This document shows positions 1 to 7,554 of a stretch of 13,065 nt of DNA, piece after piece. Numbering within the stretch: the stretch's first letter is position 1; every line of letters starts with the position of its first letter. The DNA is from Allomuricauda sp. GTDB taxonomy: Bacteria > Bacteroidota > Bacteroidia > Flavobacteriales > Flavobacteriaceae. The translations under genes and the position numbers were made by a program. The notes below the pieces were generated by a model. It saw only the letters and a program-made list of their open reading frames with translations. It searched no databases and was not told the origin of the DNA. The stretch spans positions 1 to 13,065 of the forward strand of contig JANQOD010000409.1 of assembly GCA_028289745.1 (NCBI GenBank), in the 5' to 3' direction.

Positions 1-1428
1 GTTAAAAATAAAATTGTTAAAAGATCCATACCATCCCCTGAACTTGAGGTTTTCAGTTAGGTCGTACTTTAACGAAAGATTGAGGTTGGTGGCATCTTGA
101 GTAGCTTCATTGTTACTTATCGCTATTGAAAATAAGGGATTGGTAACAGCACCAAGACTGTTTATTGGAACCCCGTTTGCAACAGGGGTGCCTCCGTTTA
201 TGAATGGATTGAAAAAGTTTCCATTCTCGTCAAAAGCGGGGTAAATAGCGGGTAGCGCATTGATAAAGCTACTAATTCCAACACCTGCACCGCCAGTATT
301 CTGTGGAATCGTAAAACGATTGGAATATTGATATTGTGCTGAAGCATCAAGTGTGATCTTATCGGTCAAATCGATGCTGATTGAACCTCTAATGTTCCTT
401 CTTTTGAATTCTGACTTTCCTTCTCCACCCAAAATACCTTCTTGATTGAAAAATCCTCCCGACAATGAATAGGAAAGTCTTTCTGACCCACCGATTACAG
501 AACCATAGACGTTTTGTATGGGGGCATCATCAAAAACAACATCATACCAATCCGTATCAGGCAGCAATGCCCTTTCAGCTTCTGTGAATGCCCCTCTAAA
601 ACCTGGGGCGGTATTTCCATTTACGGCCTCTACCCCTTGGTTGTAGTATTGCAGATATTGATCTCGATTCATCAAATTGGGTTTGTTGAACAAACTTTGA
701 ATACCATAAAATGTGTTAATGGACACCTGGGGCTTCATCTCCCTTTTTTGCCCCCTTAAGGTTTCCACCAGAATAACCCCATTACCCCCTCTAGAACCAT
801 AGATGGCGGTTGAAGCTGCATCCTTCAGAACCGTTTGCGATACTATATCGTTGGGATTCAGGAAGCTCAAATTGGGTACTTGAATGCCATCAACAATGAA
901 CAACGGATTGGAATTATTGGGTGTGCCAACCCCTCTAACCCTTACTGTTTGCGGAGAACCTGGAGACCCTGAGTTTTGTTGAACCACCACACCGGGAATT
1001 GTTCCCTGCAAGGCTGCTTCCGCTTGGGATATGGGAAGCTGCTTTATGGTCTCCGATTTTACCGTAGCCACGGCAGTGGTCACGAGTCGTTTATTCTGTG
1101 TTTGGCCGTAACCAACAATTACGACCTCATCAAGGCTTTGGGCATCTTCCGCCAAGGTTATGCTCAATTCATTCCTGCCATTCAATTCGATTTCTTGCGG
1201 AGCGTATCCAATGTAGCTTATAACAAGAACCGCATTGGAATCGGACACCTCCAGAACAAAATTTCCGTCGAAATCCGTTTGGGTTCCATTCTGGGTACCT
1301 TTCTCCAAAACCGTAGCTCCCGGTAAAGGCCCACTTGCGTCACTTACGTTCCCTGTAATGGTCTGGGCATTTAATCCTGACACCATGGTCAAGAGTAGGA
1401 TGGCGAGGCCAAAATATTTTGCGCTCAT
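1..1428 (-). CDS. SusC/RagA-family TonB-dependent outer-membrane receptor, N-terminal part (3' end outside window)
   Basis: This is the N-terminal 476 codons of an outer-membrane receptor that imports glycan fragments with energy from TonB; the frame is open from the ATG at 1428 to the left edge. Residues 1-22 form a signal peptide (hydrophobic stretch GLAILLLTMVSG, likely cleavage before QTITG). Residues about 22-108 are a CarboxypepD_reg-like domain (TITGNVSDASGPLPGATV, then FDGNF and YIGYAP). Then comes the SusC-type segment SLDEVVIVGYG at about 121-131 and the plug domain, with PGVVVQQNSGSPGSPQTVRV, NPLFIVDGI and LKDAASTAIYGSRGGNGVI. The rest is the start of the beta-barrel. The strand that is usually a VILITTKKG-like sequence reads VILVETLRGQKRE here, a mild variant. 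There is no STN domain, so coupling to an anti-sigma factor is unlikely. A SusD partner would be expected beyond the left edge. Family assignment is firm; the transported glycan is unknown, but the neighbouring GH38 gene suggests a mannose-containing one (inference). Confidence 0.95.
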   Translation of the reverse strand, partial: MSAKYFGLAILLLTMVSGLNAQTITGNVSDASGPLPGATVLEKGTQNGTQTDFDGNFVLEVSDSNAVLVISYIGYAPQEIELNGRNELSITLAEDAQSLDEVVIVGYGQTQNKRLVTTAVATVKSETIKQLPISQAEAALQGTIPGVVVQQNSGSPGSPQTVRVRGVGTPNNSNPLFIVDGIQVPNLSFLNPNDIVSQTVLKDAASTAIYGSRGGNGVILVETLRGQKREMKPQVSINTFYGIQSLFNKPNLMNRDQYLQYYNQGVEAVNGNTAPGFRGAFTEAERALLPDTDWYDVVFDDAPIQNVYGSVIGGSERLSYSLSGGFFNQEGILGGEGKSEFKRRNIRGSISIDLTDKITLDASAQYQYSNRFTIPQNTGGAGVGISSFINALPAIYPAFDENGNFFNPFINGGTPVANGVPINSLGAVTNPLFSIAISNNEATQDATNLNLSLKYDLTENLKFRGWYGSFNNFIFN

Positions 1429-1448
1429 ACTTTAGATTATTTGGTTAT

Positions 1449-1529
1449 TTACTTGCTTGAGTTGTTAGTAATACGGATGTGCCGGCAACTCTTATTCAGC
1501 TGTCTAAAATTATTTGATAGGGGTTTCAT
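1449..1529 (-). other. Possible 26-codon upstream ORF in the susC leader
   Basis: On the minus strand an ATG at 1529 opens a 26-codon frame ending in TAA at 1451-1449, 20 bases before the susC ATG at 1428 and in a different frame. The peptide begins MKPLSNNFRQLNKS and is basic (several K and R). It could be a leader peptide, a misplaced remnant of a longer N-terminus, or chance. A frame of this length is common by chance, there is no recognisable ribosome-binding site, and the susC start already gives a normal signal peptide. I record it mainly so that it can be compared between relatives. Confidence 0.12.
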
Positions 1530-1646
1530 TTTAAGACATTTTAACAATTCTACGGGACATCAAGCGGAACTATCGCTCTTGCGCGAAACAAGTATAAAGA
1601 ACATATAAATAATTGATTTTCAAATAATTAAATAATATTTTCTATG

Positions 1647-1689
1647 TTTACGAAAATTGAACGAAAACGATTTCGTAGATTTTCGTAAA
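1647..1689. promoter_or_regulatory. Nested palindrome upstream of susC; inner part (1660-1677) resembles the LacI operators of this locus
   Basis: The inner 18 bases at 1660-1677 read AACGAAAACGATTTCGTA, a near-palindrome with central CG. Aligned with the operator at 3151-3168 (AACTAAACCGATTTAGTA) it matches at 15 of 18 positions, and two of the three differences (positions 4 and 15) are symmetric, so both half-sites changed together. The inner site is flanked by perfect 11-base inverted arms, TTTACGAAAAT at 1647-1657 and ATTTTCGTAAA at 1679-1689. The centre lies about 240 bases upstream of the susC start codon. Central-CG palindromes are the usual target form of LacI-family regulators. The site could bind the LacI protein encoded next to it, a second regulator of related specificity, or an activator binding the outer arms. 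Seen directly: the repeats and the match. Inferred: their function. Confidence 0.55.
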
Positions 1690-2056
1690 ATCGTGGGTGC
1701 TTTTGTTGAAATCGTAATTCTGATGATAAAAAAATGTGGTTTTTTTATTAATCAAGAGAAGAAAAGTGAATTTGATAATTAGGAGACAAAAACTGTCTTT
1801 TGTGAACTGTTTTCTAGTGCCATCAAAAGATGGTGAAATGTTACTATTTTACCCTAGAACTTAGAGATAGCACACCATAAAACGGAAGATTAAAGGGTTC
1901 TTAGGTGAAAACGTTCAAGTTCTCAAGAATTTTTTTTCAAAGACACCTGATTTACTAACCTATATAGCAAAAACGAGATTCAGAAAATGGGCGTAAAGGA
2001 AAAAGACGTTCATAAAGCGACAACTCTTTAAATTGGGATATATAAATTCTCAAATC

Positions 2057-2088
2057 TTGTGTATTTCGAAATTATTTTCATAGATTTG
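2057..2088 (+). promoter_or_regulatory. Promoter of the lacI-family gene (Bacteroidota type)
   Basis: TTG at 2057-2059 and TAGATTTG at 2081-2088 are separated by 21 bases. This fits the Bacteroidota housekeeping promoter form (-33 TTG, -7 TAnnTTTG) exactly in the -7 element. Transcription would begin near 2093-2097, at the edge of the operator at 2097-2114, giving a leader of only about 20-25 bases before the TTG start codon at 2118. A repressor bound at the operator would therefore sit on the transcription start. The position of the start site is inferred. Confidence 0.6.
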
Positions 2089-2096
2089 TGTTGATG

Positions 2097-2114
2097 AACT
2101 AAATCGGTTTAGTT
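2097..2114. promoter_or_regulatory. LacI-family operator O1, before the regulator gene
   Basis: AACTAAATCGGTTTAGTT is an 18-base palindrome with one mismatched pair on either side of the central CG. Its reverse complement equals the sequence at 3151-3168 except for the last base. It begins 9 bases after the -7 element and ends 3 bases before the start codon, so binding would block initiation of transcription and give autoregulation. A central CG, entered by the hinge leucines, is the rule for LacI-family operators (established family knowledge); identification as the site of this particular regulator is inference from position and recurrence. Confidence 0.75.
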
Positions 2115-2117
2115 AAA

Positions 2118-3137
2118 TTGAAAAAAATATTCCTCAAAGATATCGCCAACGAATTGAACCTGTCTAAGACCGCTGTATCATTGGTATTGAACAATAGGGG
2201 AGACGAGAACAAAATAAGCAAGAACACGCAAAAAAGGATTTTGGAATTTGCCCAAAAACACAATTACCGACCAAATCAAATGGCAAGGGGGTTGAGTTTG
2301 GGCAAAAGTGAAACGATTGGCCTTATTGTACCCAATATATCAGACATCTTCTATGCCAAAATTGCCAGTCATATAGAGTACAAAGCCAAAGAGTTTGGTT
2401 ATAATGTGGTTTTTAGTAGTTCTAATGAAGATGCCCAGACGGAGCATGAACTAATTTCCTCGATGTTGAACAGACAGGTAGATGGCCTGATCATTGCCTC
2501 GACGCAAAAAAACCAAAATGAGATATTGAAATTAAAAAAATCCAATTTTCCTTTTGTTTTGATCGATAGGCATTACCCTGATATCAAAACCAACTATGTT
2601 ATCGTAGATAATTTTGGGGGAGCCAAACAAATGACCGAACATTTGATTGGCCAAGGGAGAACAACCATTGGTTTGATCAGTATAAAAAGTGAATTGGATG
2701 CGATGCTGCAGAGAAAATTGGGGTATCAGGTGGCTATCAAGGATAACGGGATGACCCCCAACTCAAGAGCAATCAAAGAGTTAAACTTTTTTGATTACCA
2801 ATCAGAAATGAAAAAGGCCATAAAAGCAATGGTGACCGGGGCAAAAAGTGTAGATGCCATCGTTTTTACCACGCATTATCTTGCGGCCTCTGGATTAAGG
2901 GAGCTAAGGTCTTTCGGTATAGATGTACCGCGAGAGGTCGCTATTATCAGTTTTGATGAACTGGGCGCTTTTGATTTGGTAGACCCTCCAATTTCTGCAA
3001 GTCGGCAACCCGTGAAAGATATAGGCAATATTGCAGTGGAGATTTTGGTGAACCAAATGGAAGATAAAAATGAGAAAATTGACAACAAAAGGGTATTGAA
3101 AACCGAACTCCTCATACGGAAGTCGTGTGGGGTTTAA
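2118..3137 (+). CDS. LacI-family transcriptional regulator (probable local repressor)
   Basis: A 339-residue protein with the full LacI/GalR architecture. The N-terminal helix-turn-helix is at residues about 4-23 (IFLKDIANELNLSKTAVSLV). The hinge is around 51-65 (YRPNQMARGLSLGKS). A periplasmic-binding-protein-like effector domain begins at ETIGLIVPNISDIFYA and includes VDGLIIAST, FVLIDRHYPD and VAIISFDELGAFDLVDPPIS. Length is normal. The start must be TTG at 2118: in frame upstream lie no ATG or GTG and a TAA at 2100-2102, and the next ATG is far inside the DNA-binding domain. It is transcribed from the promoter at 2057-2088 and lies 47 bases before the GH38 gene, with near-identical operators in front of both genes. 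It most likely represses itself and the catabolic genes until a sugar or pathway intermediate binds; the inducer is unknown. An activator role cannot be excluded. Confidence 0.93.
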   Translation: MKKIFLKDIANELNLSKTAVSLVLNNRGDENKISKNTQKRILEFAQKHNYRPNQMARGLSLGKSETIGLIVPNISDIFYAKIASHIEYKAKEFGYNVVFSSSNEDAQTEHELISSMLNRQVDGLIIASTQKNQNEILKLKKSNFPFVLIDRHYPDIKTNYVIVDNFGGAKQMTEHLIGQGRTTIGLISIKSELDAMLQRKLGYQVAIKDNGMTPNSRAIKELNFFDYQSEMKKAIKAMVTGAKSVDAIVFTTHYLAASGLRELRSFGIDVPREVAIISFDELGAFDLVDPPISASRQPVKDIGNIAVEILVNQMEDKNEKIDNKRVLKTELLIRKSCGV

Positions 3138-3150
3138 AAATTTGCCAAAT

Positions 3151-3168
3151 AACTAAACCGATTTAGTA
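3151..3168. promoter_or_regulatory. LacI-family operator O2, before the GH38 gene and catabolic operon
   Basis: AACTAAACCGATTTAGTA is the reverse complement of O1 (2097-2114) at 17 of 18 positions; with one flanking base, TAACTAAACCGATTTAGT is an 18-base exact match between the two. It ends 16 bases before the GH38 start codon and fills the lacI-GH38 gap. A promoter is less clear than at O1: AAAATTTG at 3137-3144 sits at the matching distance (6 bases) but departs from TAnnTTTG at its first base, and I see no good TTG 19-21 bases upstream. The operon may start here or be read through from lacI. Confidence 0.75.
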
Positions 3169-3184
3169 AACAAAATAAGTACTT

Positions 3185-6100
3185 ATGAAACACTCTCATC
3201 GATCATTGATCCACAAAGCATTTTGGAGTCTTTTCTTTTTGGCGGGTATGCAGGGATATTCCAATGTTAACAGCCTACTGCCCCCATCAATAGAAACGGC
3301 AAACGCACCCGTGCACGAGGGCAATGGAAACGGGCATATTCAAGAATTGAATACTAATTATCGCTTGTTCAATATTGCAAAAAATGATATCGAGGGCTAT
3401 AAGGAAATGCTGTCTGGATCTGAATTTTTCCTTTATCCCTCCATACGGGAAGATATCGGAGTATCGATGATTGCCCGGGCGACGACAGGTAAAATGGGGT
3501 TTGAATTTTTAACGGGTGAGGTGCCGGTTGACCATGACCAGAACACGGTAACCTTTTTTATGCTTAGCGACATTGATTTGAATTTTAGTGAATCGTTTGA
3601 CATTTCTGTAAACGATAAGCACCTACTGACATTTAATTCCAATAAAGACGGAACACTATCGGTCACCGACAATCCTGGAAACGGAAATGCTGAATATGTC
3701 TTGGTAAAAAGAGACGGCAATGGAGATGGACTGGGAGCCTTTCGCCTGACCGTGCCCACATCATCAGTTGAAAAGGGAAAAAGCGCAAAAATTCGGTTTG
3801 TTGGGCACAAAAAGAACTCCAACTGCTGGGTAATGATTTTCAAGGCAACAGATGCCGTAGCGCGAATCAAAAAATCAGTGGCCACTGAAGCAGCCTTCGT
3901 AATCAAGCAAAAAAATGACATACTCTACGTAGACGCGCCTGCACATTTTTCTGGCAAGCAACTCCATCTTATCAGCGATGGTAAAGAAAGTAATCGTAAA
4001 ACGCTTAGGGCACAGGGAGAACTTGCCAAGGCATCTTTTGCAATTGCCCCCCCAAAAAAGAGTTTTGCAATTGTTTATGATGGATCGCAAATAACCCTTG
4101 AATTTGAAAAAGGGAACGGCACACTGTCTAAAACCGACATTGTCGGTAAATTTTTATACCATCACCGCACCCATTTTTCCAACGACTGGTTTGCTTCCTT
4201 GACCAAGCTCTATAAACCTGAGTTTTATGAAACCTATGATGACTTCTTTGATAAGAAATACGATAATGGCTTGGTTTCCATTATGAATTCAAGCCATCAA
4301 GACATTGCATGGGTAGATCGGCCAGAAGTATGCATTATTCTTAGGGATACCCTTTTGTTGAAACCAGTGCTAAAAGACGCGTTCATTAGGGATGACTACG
4401 GATTCGATATCGAAGATGGGCTGATGCTTCGTGAATACCTGCAACGTCATCCAGAATCAAAAGAACGCTTGACCACTTTGCTCAATAAAAAACTCATATC
4501 GGTCGGAGCTACATATAATTGCCCATACGAAGATATGTACGATGCCGAGGATCAAGTACGCCAACTGTATTTGGGCAAAAAATGGGTGAAAAAGACCTTT
4601 GGGGGCTACGACTCAAAAGTGTATTGGAATGTAGACGTGCCCGGTAAGTCTTTACAGACCCCGCAAATTTTGAAAAAAGCCGGGGTAGATTATATGATCA
4701 TAAGCAGGCACGCGAAAAGCATGTTCCACTGGCAAAGTCCGGATGGCAGTTCAGTGTTCACCTATTCTCCCGGGCATTATGGTAACGATTTGCTGTATCT
4801 ATCACGAGATTTGAACAACAAAATGAAATATGGCGCAGAACAAATATTGTTCTGGGAAAAGAACTTTGAAGAAAACAAAATACACACCCCCTTACTATCA
4901 TCACAAGATATGCTTCCGGCAATCGACTATTCTGATTTTATCGAAGCTTGGAACGCTTTTGATTCATTGAAAGATGATGACCAAGTAGAAAAAAAGGTTT
5001 TTCTGCCCAATATGGAATTAATGACAGCAGATGAATTTATGCCTTTGGCAGAGAAAAACGCTACCAAAGTGGATACCATTATGGGAGAGCGCCCCAATGT
5101 ATGGGTATATATTCATGGACCAGGTCACCACGATGCACTTTCCGCCAGTCGGGAAGCTTCAAAACTTTTGCCGGCTGCAGAAAAATTTCTATCGATTGCA
5201 AACATTCTTGATCCCAAGAAAGTGCAATATCCATTTAAAGAATTTGATGAGGCCTGGCAAGCCAAGATATACCCCGATCACGGATGGGGAGGTCATGATG
5301 GCGATATTACCGATAATCTGTTCAAAGAGAATCTCGTGAAAGCAAGAACCATGGGAAAAAACCTGCTGAACAAAGGCATGAACTTTATTTCAAGTCGAAT
5401 AAAGAAAGATGAGAAAGCCGGAATACCCATTGTGTTGTTCAATAGTCTTTCATGGGAGAGAACGGATCCGGTTACCACAGCGGTCAGTTTTGCAAAAGGT
5501 GAAATACAGCATGTTCAAGTGGTTACGTCCGATAAGAAAAATGTGCCTACGCAAAGTGCCAATGTGGTACGCTATGATGACGGAAGCCTAAAAAGTGCCG
5601 ATATCACCTTTGTTGCCAAAAATGTACCTTCAATCGGCTATACCACCTACTACGTAACAGATACTGAAAGGGTGCCAGATTTGAAGACCACCAATGCAAC
5701 TGCCTCGGCGTACAACAATCCATTCTATAAAGTCAGTTTTGAAAAGGGCGGCATAGCCCAGATATTTGATAAGGAGTTGAAAAAAGACCTATTTCTCACC
5801 GACAACTTCAAGGTGGGCGATGTCTTTACGCTTCGATCTGTTGGTAATGGTGCAGGCGAGTTCGGAGACGTGCAACAACCAAGTATGGTCGATTTTGACA
5901 AAGTAAGTCTTCATGCCCCAGATTGGAGAATTTTGGAAAATGGCCCGGTATATACGACATACAGATTGGAACAACAGATTTTACATGCGATCGTGAGACA
6001 AGATGTTACGCTATACCATGATTTAAAACGTGTTTATTTTGACACAAGCTTGCGCAATTGGTCAGGTGAGTTGTACAGAGAATTTAGAACGGCCTTTCCC

Positions 6101-6796
6101 ATCAATATGAATAAGCCCGAAGTGGCCCATGAAGTTCCTTTTGGAAGCGTACGGGTGGGCAAAGATGAAATTAAAACGGCGGGAGAGCGCTATACGCCAC
6201 TTTGTAAAGACGTTCATCCAAGGGCTATTGTCGATTGGATCTCCGCCACAGATGATGAGATCTCTGTCACACTGAGCTCGTCAGTTGCAGCTGCTGATTG
6301 GGTAGACCCTACAGGACATCATGTAGATAAAGCGGTATTGCAAAATTTGTTGTTGGCAAGTAGAACATCTTGCCATTGGGAAGGCAATGAGTATTCGCAG
6401 GCGGGTAATCATGACTATCAAAATGTACTCACTTCAAATAGGGCAGGTAGCATTGCAGGGCAAAAAGTGGCCAAGCAGAAGAACGAGCCCTTGTATGTCA
6501 CGTTCAATCCTGACACTTCGGTGAAATCATTTTTACCGGAAACCAAGAGTTTCTTTGCCATTGATTCAGAAGATGTGATGATATCGACAATAAAAAAAGC
6601 CGAAGATTCAGAAGATATTATTCTTCGCATGTATAATGTAAAAGACCAAGATAATACAGTAAATGTTTCTTCTTATTTTGATATCAAATCCTATAAGCAC
6701 ACCAACATAATCGAAGAAGACCCAAAAATTGTTTCTTCACAATTAAAGGTGGGTAAATATGCCATTGAAACGTTTAGCCTAGAGGCGAAAAAATAG
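3185..6796 (+). CDS. Secreted glycoside hydrolase family 38 (alpha-mannosidase-like) with a large N-terminal extension
   Basis: A 1203-residue enzyme likely to cleave alpha-mannosidic or related bonds in the periplasm. Residues 1 to about 26 look like a Sec signal peptide (AFWSLFFLAGMQGYS); there is no lipobox cysteine. Residues about 35-360 form a beta-rich extension I cannot name. The GH38 catalytic domain then starts at NSSHQDIAWVDRP, with H371 and D373 as the zinc-binding H-x-D pair. YWNVDVPGKS follows, with D484 as the expected nucleophile and zinc ligand. YIHGPGHHDALSASRE carries the probable fourth ligand, H648 or H649. The C-terminal GH38 beta domains begin near IPIVLFNSLSWERT. In well-known GH38 enzymes the first motif is close to H-x-D-P-G-W; here it is HQDIAW, so this is a divergent branch and the exact substrate is uncertain. 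It is the first gene of the operon, behind operator O2; its stop is 45 bases before the next start. Family call is strong; mannosidase specificity is inferred. Confidence 0.87.
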   Translation: MKHSHRSLIHKAFWSLFFLAGMQGYSNVNSLLPPSIETANAPVHEGNGNGHIQELNTNYRLFNIAKNDIEGYKEMLSGSEFFLYPSIREDIGVSMIARATTGKMGFEFLTGEVPVDHDQNTVTFFMLSDIDLNFSESFDISVNDKHLLTFNSNKDGTLSVTDNPGNGNAEYVLVKRDGNGDGLGAFRLTVPTSSVEKGKSAKIRFVGHKKNSNCWVMIFKATDAVARIKKSVATEAAFVIKQKNDILYVDAPAHFSGKQLHLISDGKESNRKTLRAQGELAKASFAIAPPKKSFAIVYDGSQITLEFEKGNGTLSKTDIVGKFLYHHRTHFSNDWFASLTKLYKPEFYETYDDFFDKKYDNGLVSIMNSSHQDIAWVDRPEVCIILRDTLLLKPVLKDAFIRDDYGFDIEDGLMLREYLQRHPESKERLTTLLNKKLISVGATYNCPYEDMYDAEDQVRQLYLGKKWVKKTFGGYDSKVYWNVDVPGKSLQTPQILKKAGVDYMIISRHAKSMFHWQSPDGSSVFTYSPGHYGNDLLYLSRDLNNKMKYGAEQILFWEKNFEENKIHTPLLSSQDMLPAIDYSDFIEAWNAFDSLKDDDQVEKKVFLPNMELMTADEFMPLAEKNATKVDTIMGERPNVWVYIHGPGHHDALSASREASKLLPAAEKFLSIANILDPKKVQYPFKEFDEAWQAKIYPDHGWGGHDGDITDNLFKENLVKARTMGKNLLNKGMNFISSRIKKDEKAGIPIVLFNSLSWERTDPVTTAVSFAKGEIQHVQVVTSDKKNVPTQSANVVRYDDGSLKSADITFVAKNVPSIGYTTYYVTDTERVPDLKTTNATASAYNNPFYKVSFEKGGIAQIFDKELKKDLFLTDNFKVGDVFTLRSVGNGAGEFGDVQQPSMVDFDKVSLHAPDWRILENGPVYTTYRLEQQILHAIVRQDVTLYHDLKRVYFDTSLRNWSGELYREFRTAFPINMNKPEVAHEVPFGSVRVGKDEIKTAGERYTPLCKDVHPRAIVDWISATDDEISVTLSSSVAAADWVDPTGHHVDKAVLQNLLLASRTSCHWEGNEYSQAGNHDYQNVLTSNRAGSIAGQKVAKQKNEPLYVTFNPDTSVKSFLPETKSFFAIDSEDVMISTIKKAEDSEDIILRMYNVKDQDNTVNVSSYFDIKSYKHTNIIEEDPKIVSSQLKVGKYAIETFSLEAKK

Positions 6797-6841
6797 GCCA
6801 AAGAGGTGATTCAACTTAAGATTAACCCATAAAACTTCAAA

Positions 6842-7537
6842 ATGAAAGGACTTTGGAAAGATGATAATGAACTTTATAAGATTGCAAGGCGTGAACTTTT
6901 TGTAGCGCTTGTAGGTGATGTTTTGGACAAAATGGGATACTTGCATCAATTTCTTCCCCCTCATTTAAAGCCATTGCACAGCGATTTCGTGGTCATTGGC
7001 AGGGCCATGCCCGTATTGGAGGCTGATGTTTTTGAAGAGGTTGGCAAGGGTTCTCATAATTCCCTTATGAAAAAGCCCTTTGGAATCATGTTTGAAGCTT
7101 TGGATAGTTTAAAGGAAGGCGAGGTATATATCTGTTCCGGATCTTCTCCCGAATATGCACTATGGGGTGGTTTAATGAGTACCCGGGCCATAAAATTGGG
7201 AGCTGCCGGGGCGGTTTTAAATGGTTGGTCTAGAGATACCAATGAAATTTTAAAATTAAGATTTCCCACATTTTCGTACGGTGGATATGCCCAGGACCAA
7301 GGCCCTCGCGGTAAGGTAATCGACTACAATGTACCCATAGAGATTGAAGGCGTAAGGATTAATCCGGGAGATGTGGTCTACGGTGACCGTGATGGTGTTC
7401 TTATAATACCAAAGAAGGCAGTTAATGAAGCCTTTTCTGGGGCCATTGAAAAGGCCCGGGGAGAGCAATTGGTAAAAAAGGCCTTGGAAGAAGGCATGAG
7501 CACGGTAGATGCTTTTGAAAAATTTGGGATCATGTAG
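6842..7537 (+). CDS. RraA-like / HMG-CHA aldolase family protein
   Basis: A 231-residue cytosolic protein of the RraA / 4-hydroxy-4-methyl-2-oxoglutarate aldolase superfamily (often annotated demethylmenaquinone methyltransferase-like). Visible family features are LFVALVGDVLDKMG near the N-terminus, GRAMPVLEAD, LWGGLMSTRAIKLGAAGAVL, then NGWSRDTNE, and near the end IEGVRINPGDVVYGDRDGV. G110 is followed after exactly 20 residues by R131-D132 and then E135, which fits the G-X20-R-D-X2-E pattern that I recall being linked to metal-dependent aldolase or decarboxylase activity, rather than the RNase E-inhibitor role of E. coli RraA. In this operon it most likely cleaves or decarboxylates a keto-acid made from the imported sugar. 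It follows GH38 by 45 bases and precedes the transporter by 17. The chemical role is inference; the family is secure. Confidence 0.85.
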   Translation: MKGLWKDDNELYKIARRELFVALVGDVLDKMGYLHQFLPPHLKPLHSDFVVIGRAMPVLEADVFEEVGKGSHNSLMKKPFGIMFEALDSLKEGEVYICSGSSPEYALWGGLMSTRAIKLGAAGAVLNGWSRDTNEILKLRFPTFSYGGYAQDQGPRGKVIDYNVPIEIEGVRINPGDVVYGDRDGVLIIPKKAVNEAFSGAIEKARGEQLVKKALEEGMSTVDAFEKFGIM

Positions 7538-7554
7538 TACTTCGATCATCGAAC

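Larger units (their letters stand above)
1429..2117. promoter_or_regulatory. Divergent intergenic region between susC and lacI
   Basis: This is a 689-base AT-rich region with no convincing gene of normal size on either strand. It holds a nested palindrome at 1647-1689, a lacI promoter at 2057-2088 and an operator at 2097-2114, listed separately. On the susC side a possible minus-strand -7 element reads TATACTTG (1596 down to 1589), one mismatch from TAnnTTTG, but the nearest TTG (1623-1621) is 24 bases upstream, which is longer than usual, so I do not list it as a promoter. If it were used, the susC leader would be about 155 bases. In that leader 1459-1464 and 1486-1491 form a 6-base inverted repeat (GAGTTG/CAACTC), and the 8-mer CATTTTAA occurs twice, at 1527 and 1537. 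An A/T-only inverted repeat lies at 1727-1747. Positions about 1750-2050 hold nothing I can identify. Confidence 0.6.

Noticed and set aside
976..1326. Plus-strand open frame of 116 codons
   Set aside because: It is antisense to the susC-like gene, whose minus-strand frame shows clear domain motifs throughout.
1727..1747. Inverted repeat TAAAAAAA / TTTTTTTA as a possible terminator
   Set aside because: The stem is only A/T, the loop is five bases, and it lies between divergent genes where no transcript is expected to end.
1904..1921. GGTGAAAACGTTCAAGTT as a further LacI operator
   Set aside because: Only 10 of 18 positions match the operator; the left half-site is missing apart from AAA, so this is no better than chance in AT-rich DNA.
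3433..3921. Minus-strand open frame of 162 codons inside the GH38 gene
   Set aside because: It has no recognisable motif and lies opposite a coding frame with a signal peptide and continuous domain structure.
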